NCBI GenBank assembly: GCA_012798975.1
Contig: JAAZME010000269.1
Coordinates: 1 to 6,020, forward strand
From: Gallicola sp.
GTDB taxonomy: Bacteria; Bacillota; Clostridia; Tissierellales; Peptoniphilaceae
Length of the DNA: 6,020 nt
Direction of reading: 5' to 3'
Of the stretch, positions 1 to 5,182 are shown piece after piece; within the stretch, counting starts at the first letter, position 1; every line of letters starts with the position of its first letter. Both the position numbers and the translations under genes were made by a program. A model generated the notes under the pieces. That model was given only the letters and a program-made list of their open reading frames with translations. It did no database searches and had not been told where the DNA came from.

Positions 1-909
1 CTCCTCTATATAATCGCCGAAAAGTTCTTGAAACCGCTTATGGGCATATTTTTTTATCTCGTTTTCTAATTCTAAATACCGATATAAAAATTCTTCGCCT
101 TTTTCTGTAAGCTCGGTACTGCCTCCGTCTCTTCCCCCATGTCTTCTGTCGACTACTTTAAAACCCAGTTCCCTCTCCATTTCATTGATTATATCCCATG
201 CCTTCCTCTTGGAAAGCGCCATATGCTGGCAGGTTTTACCCATGGTTTTCATTTCTTTTAAAAGCACAAGAAGAAGTTTCGCTCTCTCATCAAAAAACTT
301 CTTTTCCCTCTCAAGGCGTACCTCAACATATTCGCTTAAGAGCTGATTTGTATGGTCTTTTAAAATATCATCAATCTCGCCTTTCTTATCTACCGTAGAC
401 AAAACTCCGCTGTCTTCGATATTTACAAATACCCGCTCTTCAGAAAAGCTTCTTATCGTATCTTTCAAAGATAAAGAGCTTTTCAAAATAGGCTGATACA
501 ACGCTTCTCTGATTAAAAGAGGATGTCCGCTTTTAAATTTATAAGAAGGTGTCACAAGATTTCCTTTCTCTTCGATCAGCTTTGTCAGAGTATTTGCTGT
601 AAACATCGGTGTTACAGCCGGCGTATATAAAAGAGCATGGCATTTCGTACTTAAATACTTCACCCCGGCTTTTAACAAATCGATGGTTCCTTTTTTCTTT
701 TCCTTCTGCAGATATATAATCGGGTATTTCTTTAAATTGCTGACCATATAATAAAGATCCATATCGCTTACAACAACAATGGGATCCAATCCTACCTGCT
801 GATAGGTTAATATAATTCTTTCCAAAACGGTGATAGATCCTATTTTCATATTATTATCAAGCATTCCTTTCGAAAATAGAATCAACCCGCCAATTTTTTT
901 ATCTTTCAA
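1..909 (-). CDS. MobA/MocA-like nucleotidyltransferase domain fused to ModE-type winged helix (3' end cut by window edge)
   Basis: Reverse translation from TTG at 909-907 gives 303 open residues up to the left edge. Residues 1-185 align by eye with MocA/MobA-type NTP transferases: beta strand GLILFS (7-13), TVLERI (27-32), GLDPIVVVS (40-48), the slot normally holding the Asp-x-Pro metal site (YTPAVTPMF, 95-103) and the conserved GHP (128-130). Residues 205-290 match the ModE DNA-binding domain: a winged helix with LSKRKAWDIINEME and then RRHGGRDGG and LTEKG (about 232-271). ModE proteins repress or activate molybdate-uptake and molybdoenzyme genes; MocA/MobA transfer CMP or GMP to molybdopterin. 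The N-terminal loop normally rich in Gly/Arg (LAAGxSxRMG) is degenerate and the metal Asp appears to be Val99, so catalysis is doubtful and a sensor role is inferred. TTG is chosen because an in-frame TAA lies a few codons upstream, no ATG intervenes, and AGGAAG sits 7 bases before it. It follows the kinase gene by 21 bases. A further C-terminal domain could lie outside the window. Confidence 0.85.
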   Translation of the reverse strand, partial: MKDKKIGGLILFSKGMLDNNMKIGSITVLERIILTYQQVGLDPIVVVSDMDLYYMVSNLKKYPIIYLQKEKKKGTIDLLKAGVKYLSTKCHALLYTPAVTPMFTANTLTKLIEEKGNLVTPSYKFKSGHPLLIREALYQPILKSSLSLKDTIRSFSEERVFVNIEDSGVLSTVDKKGEIDDILKDHTNQLLSEYVEVRLEREKKFFDERAKLLLVLLKEMKTMGKTCQHMALSKRKAWDIINEMERELGFKVVDRRHGGRDGGSTELTEKGEEFLYRYLELENEIKKYAHKRFQELFGDYIEE

Positions 910-913
910 TTTT

Positions 914-923
914 CCACTTCCTT
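914..923 (-). promoter_or_regulatory. Ribosome binding site fixing the TTG start of the NTase-ModE gene
   Basis: Read on the minus strand the site is AAGGAAGTGG, with AGGAAG ending 7 bases before TTG (909-907). It lies in the 21-base gap after the kinase stop codon. It is the main support for the TTG start, since the next in-frame ATG is 15 codons further in and would remove the first beta strand of the nucleotidyltransferase fold. Confidence 0.7.
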
Positions 924-930
924 ATATCTT

Positions 931-2565
931 TTACACATCAAAACAGCTTCCCCCGATAAATTCTCTTAAAATAGAGTTCTTCGGAATAACATCTGTCTGT
1001 TTCGCTTCGAAAAAACCTAACAATCTTATCAGCCGCTGAGCATCTAAATAGGTGTCATGATTTACAGGAATTTCCTCTAATAAAGGCAGAAGATGATCTT
1101 TTAAAATGATCATTTCATAGATCAGCGAAGAATTGAACATCACATCTGCTTCTTCCTGATAGGGAAATACATTCTTTTCTTCTCCTCTGCGCACATGATT
1201 CCACTGTTTTAAAGTTGCTATCGCATCATGCCCCCTCGTATTGTGATCTCTTACAATACGTCTCATAAGTCTTAAATCCGATACATAGATACTATTATGA
1301 TCATCCAGATTTAAAGGAGTCAGGGCGCTTACATAGATTTTGTATTTTTGATCTTTCGGGATCATACTGGTTGTAACTTCATTTAACCCGTGTATCCCTT
1401 CTAGTATAATAATGGAGTTTTCCTTCAATGAATATCGTTCTTCTGTAGTTTTCTGTTTTCCTTCGATAAAATCAAACACCCTTAAGTTTATTTCTCCTCC
1501 GGCAAGAAGTGTTAAAAGGTCCTTCTGCAAAGCCTCTACATCTACAGCTTCTACAGATTCCATAACCTCGTCTCCCTCTTTGGAAAGACTCTCTCGGCTT
1601 TTAAAATAATTATCCATTGCAATGGCCTTTGGCAAAAGCCCCAACACTCTAAGCTGAATCGCTAAACGATTAGAGAAAGTAGTCTTTCCAGAGGAGCTGG
1701 GGCCAGCGATTAATATCAGCTTTGTCCGATCGATATGATCCTTGATTTCATCGGCGATATCGGAAATTTTCTTTTCCTGAAGCCCTTCTGATATTAATAC
1801 GATTTCTTGAAGTTTCCCCAATTCTACCCTTTTATTCAATTCTCCTACACTGTCTATTCCTAGTATCCCTGCCCAAATTTCCATCTCGTTATAGACTTGG
1901 CGAAGTTTTGGAATATCCCAATGTGTCGGCTCTTCTTCTGGATTATACACACGAGGCAGCAGCAGTAGAAATCCGTCTTCAAACGATTCTAGTTTAAATT
2001 TATCGATATATCCGAAACTCGGGATCATAGGACCATAAAAATAATCATAAATGCCGCAGCTGTAATACAGGCTTATAATTTCATAGTCTACTGCATGACT
2101 TAATAGTTTATTTTTATCTTCCATATTCTGACGGTCGAATATTTTTTGAGCCAATTTTTTTGGGACCCGCACCTTTTCGATATACTCATCCGCCTGAACA
2201 ATATCCCACATTTTCTTTTCGATTCTTTTGTAATCAATCTCTCCATTGTAAAGAATTCTTCCAAAAATCTCATTATTCATCGAGTGAATAATTTTCACTT
2301 TTGCATCTGGGTAAATCTCCTTCACTGCAATAATAAACAAGAAGGATAATGAACGCAGATAAACCCAATAACCCGGGAGATGAAGCCGTTCTAAAAAGGA
2401 AATATTTTTTCCCTCTCCGATTTTTTCATTTAAGCTTACTTCTTTTCCGTCGATAACTGCAGCTACCGGCAGATCTATTTCTGTCTCTAAAAGTTTCAGC
2501 ACATCTTCTGCTGTACAGTTTTCATCTACATCCTTTGGTATACCTTCTACGATAATTCTCTTCAT
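931..2565 (-). CDS. Nucleoside (uridine-type) kinase with N-terminal TGS and ThrRS-like SAD domains
   Basis: A 544-residue cytoplasmic protein of three parts. Residues 1-60 resemble a TGS domain. Residues about 65-215 resemble the second additional domain (SAD) of threonyl-tRNA synthetase, with YGPMIPSFGYIDKFKL at 177-192. Residues 282-500 form a P-loop kinase of the uridine kinase/phosphoribulokinase family: Walker A GPSSSGKT at 288-295, MDNYF with Asp318, LEGIHGLNE at 388-396, and the Arg-rich lid RRIVRDHNTRG at 435-445. The expected reaction is NTP-dependent phosphorylation of a nucleoside such as uridine; the true substrate cannot be read from sequence. The SAD domain lacks the metal-binding Cys and His of ThrRS editing sites (Phe176 and Met180 occupy those places by my alignment), so it should not edit tRNA. 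Length and order match the TGS-SAD-kinase proteins known in Clostridia and Thermotoga. The ATG has AAGGAGG 7 bases upstream. The gene lies between the GNAT gene (50 bases) and the NTase-ModE gene (21 bases), and is probably co-transcribed with both. Confidence 0.9.
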   Translation of the reverse strand: MKRIIVEGIPKDVDENCTAEDVLKLLETEIDLPVAAVIDGKEVSLNEKIGEGKNISFLERLHLPGYWVYLRSLSFLFIIAVKEIYPDAKVKIIHSMNNEIFGRILYNGEIDYKRIEKKMWDIVQADEYIEKVRVPKKLAQKIFDRQNMEDKNKLLSHAVDYEIISLYYSCGIYDYFYGPMIPSFGYIDKFKLESFEDGFLLLLPRVYNPEEEPTHWDIPKLRQVYNEMEIWAGILGIDSVGELNKRVELGKLQEIVLISEGLQEKKISDIADEIKDHIDRTKLILIAGPSSSGKTTFSNRLAIQLRVLGLLPKAIAMDNYFKSRESLSKEGDEVMESVEAVDVEALQKDLLTLLAGGEINLRVFDFIEGKQKTTEERYSLKENSIIILEGIHGLNEVTTSMIPKDQKYKIYVSALTPLNLDDHNSIYVSDLRLMRRIVRDHNTRGHDAIATLKQWNHVRRGEEKNVFPYQEEADVMFNSSLIYEMIILKDHLLPLLEEIPVNHDTYLDAQRLIRLLGFFEAKQTDVIPKNSILREFIGGSCFDV

Positions 2566-2572
2566 TATCTCC

Positions 2573-2579
2573 CCTCCTT
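2573..2579 (-). promoter_or_regulatory. Shine-Dalgarno of the nucleoside kinase gene
   Basis: AAGGAGG on the minus strand, 7 bases before the ATG at 2565, within a longer G-rich run (AAGGAGGGGAG). The same run can pair with CCCTCC encoded at 2599-2604, so its accessibility may depend on how the intergenic leader folds. Confidence 0.7.
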
Positions 2580-2595
2580 GATTTATCCTATCCCC

Positions 2596-2617
2596 GGGGG
2601 AGGGTTCCCCCTTTTTT
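2596..2617 (+). terminator. Terminator-like hairpin in the GNAT-kinase gap, oriented to the plus strand
   Basis: Plus-strand GGGGGA (2596-2601), loop GGGT, TCCCCC (2606-2611), then six T (2612-2617) form a 6-bp GC-rich stem with a U tract. The orientation is opposite to the flanking genes: read on the minus strand the hairpin has A residues before it and no U tract after it, so it should not end operon transcription. The T run overlaps the GNAT stop codon. It could stop antisense transcripts entering from the kinase side, or simply be a structured leader element. Confidence 0.4.
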
Positions 2618-2897
2618 AAGCTTTATACTCTAATTCTTGATATTCTGGAATTTTATCGAACTTTCTTCTCACATAAGAACACTGAGGGATGATCTTAACC
2701 TTATTTTTCCTCGCAATCTCTACTAAACGATCCAGAAGAGTTCCGGCAATAGGCCCTCCCCGATACTCCGGTTCTACATAAGTATGATCAAAAATCCATA
2801 CACCATTTCCCGTATCGCTGTAAGTGATTACACCAGCTTCCTTTTCGCCATCCAAGGCCACTATTCTTCTCGTCTCTTCTATATATTTATAATCCAT
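2616..2897 (-). CDS. Small GNAT-family N-acetyltransferase (COG2388/YidJ-NATD1 type)
   Basis: A 93-residue protein, the usual size for the short stand-alone acetyltransferases of COG2388. The core signature is VEPEYRGGPIAGTLLDRLVE (41-60), corresponding to GNAT motif A, in which the Arg-Gly-Gly segment and the start of the following helix hold the acetyl-CoA pyrophosphate. The later strand KIIPQCSYVRRKF with IPEY (68-86) matches the family's end, where a Cys in this place is common. The acceptor is unknown; members are generally annotated only as acetyltransferase-like. ATG is preceded by GGGAGG at a 9-base spacing. The gene lies 22 bases after the aminotransferase stop codon and 50 bases before the kinase start, which fits co-transcription. 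No signal peptide or membrane segment is present, so it should be cytoplasmic. Confidence 0.85.
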   Translation of the reverse strand: MDYKYIEETRRIVALDGEKEAGVITYSDTGNGVWIFDHTYVEPEYRGGPIAGTLLDRLVEIARKNKVKIIPQCSYVRRKFDKIPEYQELEYKA

Positions 2898-2919
2898 GAT
2901 GCTTATCCTCCCTTTTAAA

Positions 2920-4077
2920 TCATTTCTTTAACCGATTGATTCCTTCTAATCTTTCTAATACCCTAATTAAGGTGCTGTCCTTCTTTGCAAAGTGGATTCT
3001 CGCATATTTTTGAATATTTTCTCTGAAAAAACTAGAACCCGGCACCGCTGCAACACCGATTTTTGTCGTCAGATCTTTACAGAATTCATAATCGCTTTCG
3101 TATCCGAATGATGAAATATCCAACAGAACATAGTAAGCTCCTTGAGGATCCGTATGAGAAATCTTTAAACTTGAAAGACCTTGAAGAAGCAGATCTTTCT
3201 TTCTCCGATAATCTTCGGCGAGTTTTTCATAATAATCCCAGCCGAACTCCAAACCCGCCACCGCCGCTTCCTGAAGGGGTGCTGGAGCGCCTACCGTAAG
3301 GAAATCATGGACATTTCGTATCTTCTCGATAATATAAGGAGCCGCAATTACATATCCAAGCCTCCATCCTGTAATCGAATATGTTTTTGAAAGAGATCCG
3401 CAGGAGATCGTCCTTTCTCTCATACCAGGCATAGAGGCAATATATACGTGTTTATGAGGCGCATAGAGTATGTGTTCATAAACTTCATCGGTAATGACAA
3501 AAACGTCGTATTTTACGGCTAAATCCGCTATTGTTTGCAGCTCTTCTTTTGTGAACACTTTACCAGAAGGATTGGAAGGATTGCAGAGTATAAGAGCTTT
3601 GGGTTTTAATGCAAAGGCTTCTTCCAGCTCATTGGGATCAAAGGAAAACTCCGGCTCCTTCAAAGACACATAAATCGGTTCTGCGCCAGCGAGTATAGCG
3701 TCAGCCGAATAATTCTCGTAAAATGGCGAGAAGACCACCACTTTATCTCCTGGATTTGTTACGGCAAGCATCGATGCCATCATCGCTTCTGTACTTCCGC
3801 AGGTAACAACGATTTCTTTCTCCGGATCGATCTCCATATTCATAAAATGGGATTGTTTTTTTGCCAGGGCTTCTCTAAAATTCGCCGCTCCCCACGTAAC
3901 ACTGTATTGATGGGGACCTTCCATTGCCACTTCCGAAAGCCGCTGGAGCATTTCTTTCGGGGGATCAAAATCCGGAAACCCCTGTGCCAAGTTTATAGCA
4001 CCAGCGCTGTCGGAAATTCGAGTCATCCTCCGAATCACAGAATCTGTAAATTGACTGCTTCTATTAGATAATATCAT
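2920..4077 (-). CDS. PLP-dependent aminotransferase, class I/II (fold type I)
   Basis: A full-length protein of 385 residues, close to the roughly 390 typical of the family. Visible active-site residues are Asn169 in NPSNPSG, Asp197 and Tyr200 in TDEVYEHI, the Schiff-base Lys231 in SLSKTYSITGWRLGY, Arg239 in GWR, and Arg360 in YARIHFAK, which should bind the substrate alpha-carboxylate. The N-terminal segment INLAQGFPDFDPP (28-40) and HQYSVTWG (56-63) resemble the kynurenine/glutamine-K/methionine aminotransferase branch and the PatA-like enzymes of Firmicutes rather than classical aspartate aminotransferase. The reaction would be transfer of an amino group from an amino acid to a 2-oxoacid in the cytoplasm; which amino acid cannot be decided here. 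ATG has AGGAGG four bases upstream. It is the first gene of the inferred four-gene minus-strand operon and is divergent from the MgtC-family gene. Confidence 0.92.
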   Translation of the reverse strand: MILSNRSSQFTDSVIRRMTRISDSAGAINLAQGFPDFDPPKEMLQRLSEVAMEGPHQYSVTWGAANFREALAKKQSHFMNMEIDPEKEIVVTCGSTEAMMASMLAVTNPGDKVVVFSPFYENYSADAILAGAEPIYVSLKEPEFSFDPNELEEAFALKPKALILCNPSNPSGKVFTKEELQTIADLAVKYDVFVITDEVYEHILYAPHKHVYIASMPGMRERTISCGSLSKTYSITGWRLGYVIAAPYIIEKIRNVHDFLTVGAPAPLQEAAVAGLEFGWDYYEKLAEDYRRKKDLLLQGLSSLKISHTDPQGAYYVLLDISSFGYESDYEFCKDLTTKIGVAAVPGSSFFRENIQKYARIHFAKKDSTLIRVLERLEGINRLKK

Positions 4078-4114
4078 AATTCCTCCTGTAAATTGTCTTT
4101 AAAATAGTATTCTT

Positions 4115-4143
4115 TTGACTTCAAAGTAGCATAATGTTAAAAT
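4115..4143 (+). promoter_or_regulatory. Sigma-A-type promoter of the MgtC-family gene
   Basis: TTGACT (4115-4120), a 17-base spacer, then TAAAAT (4138-4143): five of six matches in each hexamer with the ideal spacing. Transcription would begin near 4150, giving a leader of roughly 37 bases before the TTG start. That is too short for a magnesium riboswitch or a long attenuator of the Salmonella mgtC kind. Confidence 0.7.
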
Positions 4144-4162
4144 TAGGGAAATAATTTGTTAA
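4134..4162 (-). promoter_or_regulatory. Candidate promoter for the aminotransferase operon
   Basis: On the minus strand TTAACA (4162-4157) is separated by 17 bases from TAACAT (4139-4134). The first matches the sigma-A -35 consensus at five of six places, the second matches -10 at four of six. It lies 57 bases or more before the aminotransferase ATG and overlaps the opposing promoter. The AT-rich setting makes chance matches likely. Confidence 0.3.
4140..4157. repeat. Short dyad AAATTA-N6-TAATTT at the start site of the MgtC-family gene
   Basis: AAATTA (4140-4145) and TAATTT (4152-4157) are exact inverted repeats around GGGAAA. The dyad begins inside the -10 box and spans the expected transcription start. 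Direct copies of TGTTAAA at 4135-4141 and 4157-4163, 22 bases apart, flank it. This is a plausible operator place, but the sequence is AT-rich and no known operator is recognised. Confidence 0.3.
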
Positions 4163-4170
4163 ATATCAAT

Positions 4171-4177
4171 AAAGGAG
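4171..4177 (+). promoter_or_regulatory. Ribosome binding site for the TTG start of the MgtC-family gene
   Basis: AAAGGAG ends 9 bases before TTG (4187-4189). The GTG at 4179 is in another frame and runs into a stop within a few codons, and no in-frame ATG exists near the N terminus, so TTG is the only start that preserves the first membrane helix. Confidence 0.75.
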
Positions 4178-4186
4178 AGTGAGATT

Positions 4187-4903
4187 TTGTATAGTTTAAG
4201 CCGAGAAGAAATTGTGGTTCGAATCATCGCCTCTATAGCAGTCGGCGCTCTCATCGGATATGAAAGAGAAATGAAAGGCCATCCTGCAGGACTGCGGACT
4301 CATATACTGGTGTGCATGGGAGCCTGTCTATTATCTTTAATCCAAGTAAACGCTACCTATCAGAGTATTCTTTTAGCCAGAGATCCGGAAGCCGCAAAAG
4401 TCTTATCTACGGATATGACAAGAATGACAGCTCAAATCGTAAACGGTATTGGTTTCTTGGGAGCCGGTACCATTATTTTAACGAAAAACAAAATCAAAGG
4501 CTTAACCAGTGCTGCATCTATTTGGACGACTGCCGCCATAGGAATAGCCATGGGTATGGGCTACTATTTTATGGGCTCTATCGCTTCTGTGATTATATTC
4601 CTTTCTCTTCTCTTGATGAAAAGGATTGTAAACTATCCTTTGATCTATTCTTTCACAATTTATTACAAGGATCAAGATCATTTAATAGAAGAAGTAGAAG
4701 CCTATATGACTTTAAAAAAAGCTATTATTATCAATAAACGCTACTCCTACGACTTAAGAGACAATATCTTCTTCCACAAAAACCACTATAAAGTAGATCT
4801 TCGAAAGATCAGCTCTATTCCCAACTTCTTTTCCCAACTTTTTGAGTTAGGAAATATCGACTCCATCGACTCCACCGATTATGAAACAGACTCAAATGAC
4901 TAA
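4187..4903 (+). CDS. MgtC/SapB-family integral membrane protein
   Basis: A 238-residue protein starting at TTG. The N-terminal 150 residues hold the family signatures: GALIGYEREMKGHPAGLRTH (20-39), MTAQIVNGIGFLGAGTII (80-97) and GLTSAASIWTTAAIGIAMG (105-123). Hydrophobic stretches at about 9-25, 38-54, 82-98, 107-128 and 131-148 suggest five membrane segments. A hydrophilic tail of about 90 residues follows, ending in an acidic, Ser/Asp-rich stretch, probably the cytoplasmic C-terminal domain. MgtC of Salmonella is needed for growth in low magnesium and inside macrophages and inhibits the F1Fo ATP synthase; it is not itself a magnesium transporter. The role of clostridial members is not established, so magnesium or membrane-energy stress is only a suggestion. 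The gene stands alone, divergent from the aminotransferase operon and convergent with the PBP gene, under its own promoter and with a shared downstream terminator. Confidence 0.92.
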   Translation: MYSLSREEIVVRIIASIAVGALIGYEREMKGHPAGLRTHILVCMGACLLSLIQVNATYQSILLARDPEAAKVLSTDMTRMTAQIVNGIGFLGAGTIILTKNKIKGLTSAASIWTTAAIGIAMGMGYYFMGSIASVIIFLSLLLMKRIVNYPLIYSFTIYYKDQDHLIEEVEAYMTLKKAIIINKRYSYDLRDNIFFHKNHYKVDLRKISSIPNFFSQLFELGNIDSIDSTDYETDSND

Positions 4904-4945
4904 TCTAGAAGAAGTGTGGAGTGTGACAGAGGGGAGAGGGGAGTT

Positions 4946-5011
4946 ATGGTGGAAAATAATAGAAACATTTATTTTCTACATTTGAAAAAAGATACAATTT
5001 TTTACTCCTAA
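4946..5011 (+). CDS. Possible 21-residue small ORF after the MgtC-family gene
   Basis: ATG at 4946 opens 21 codons beginning MVENNRNIYFLHLKK and ending at TAA 5009-5011. A purine-rich GGGGAGAGGGGAG run directly precedes it, the upstream GGGGAG being 9 bases from the ATG. There is no recognised family and no membrane or signal segment. It could be a co-transcribed microprotein, but an ORF of this size occurs readily by chance and the purine-rich run resembles repeat material seen near the PBP stop. Confidence 0.15.
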   Translation: MVENNRNIYFLHLKKDTIFYS

Positions 5012-5058
5012 TTTTTAAATAGTATTGTTTTTTCTTAAAGACTATGGTAATCGAATAT

Positions 5059-5097
5059 AAAACCCTATTTTACAAATTGTAAAATAGGGTTTTTTTG
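5059..5097. terminator. Strong bidirectional intrinsic terminator between convergent genes
   Basis: A 13-bp perfect stem, AACCCTATTTTAC (5061-5073) with GTAAAATAGGGTT (5079-5091) around loop AAATT, extends by A-T pairs on the outside. The plus strand continues into a long T run (5090-5096). The minus strand reads TTTTATAT after the stem. It therefore can end the MgtC-family transcript about 160 bases after its stop and the PBP transcript about 95 bases after its stop. Confidence 0.9.
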
Positions 5098-5112
5098 TCT
5101 TATTCTTAAGTG

Positions 5113-5138
5113 AACTTTTGAGCAATTGCGAAAAAGTT
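5113..5138. repeat. Small inverted repeat between terminator and octamer repeats
   Basis: AACTTTT (5113-5119) and AAAAGTT (5132-5138) are inverted, enclosing the palindrome GCAATTGC (5122-5129). No U tract follows the stem on either strand, so it is not a terminator in itself. It might stabilise the 3' end of the PBP transcript; no function can be shown. Confidence 0.35.
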
Positions 5139-5150
5139 GACCTCCACTCC

Positions 5151-5182
5151 ACTCTTTCACTCTTTCACTCTTTGACTCTTTT
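5151..5182. repeat. Four tandem octamers abutting the PBP stop codon
   Basis: Plus strand ACTCTTTC, ACTCTTTC, ACTCTTTG, ACTCTTTT fill 5151-5182 without gaps and end exactly against the PBP stop codon (CTA at 5183-5185, TAG on the minus strand). On the coding strand the unit is purine-only apart from T, of the form GAAAGAGT. It continues into GTGGAGTG-type sequence, which recurs in inverted position at 4916-4923 after the MgtC-family gene. Confidence 0.85.

Noticed and set aside
198..398. 66-codon plus-strand ORF
   Set aside because: It lies opposite the NTase-ModE coding region, has no family features, and the minus-strand reading is strongly supported by conserved motifs.
830..1039. 69-codon plus-strand ORF across the NTase-ModE/kinase junction
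   Set aside because: It overlaps the end of one supported gene and the start of another on the opposite strand and shows no recognisable domain.
2596..2617. Hairpin as terminator splitting the minus-strand operon
   Set aside because: On the minus strand the stem is preceded by A residues and followed by CGGGGATAGG, with no U tract, so it should not act in the genes' direction.
3063..3390. Two plus-strand ORFs inside the aminotransferase gene
   Set aside because: They are antisense to the segment coding for Lys231 and the C-terminal domain. Their composition is that of an antisense shadow.
4144..4186. Magnesium riboswitch or long attenuator before the MgtC-family gene
   Set aside because: The likely leader is only about 37 bases and contains no sizeable hairpin or U tract.
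4312..4737. 141-codon plus-strand ORF overlapping the MgtC-family gene
   Set aside because: It is a +2 frame inside a gene with clear MgtC signatures; its translation is rich in Arg, Ser and Tyr with no membrane pattern or homology.
5151..5182. Octamer array as a CRISPR or IS end
   Set aside because: The units are only 8 bases with no spacers, and no transposase or terminal inverted repeats are nearby.
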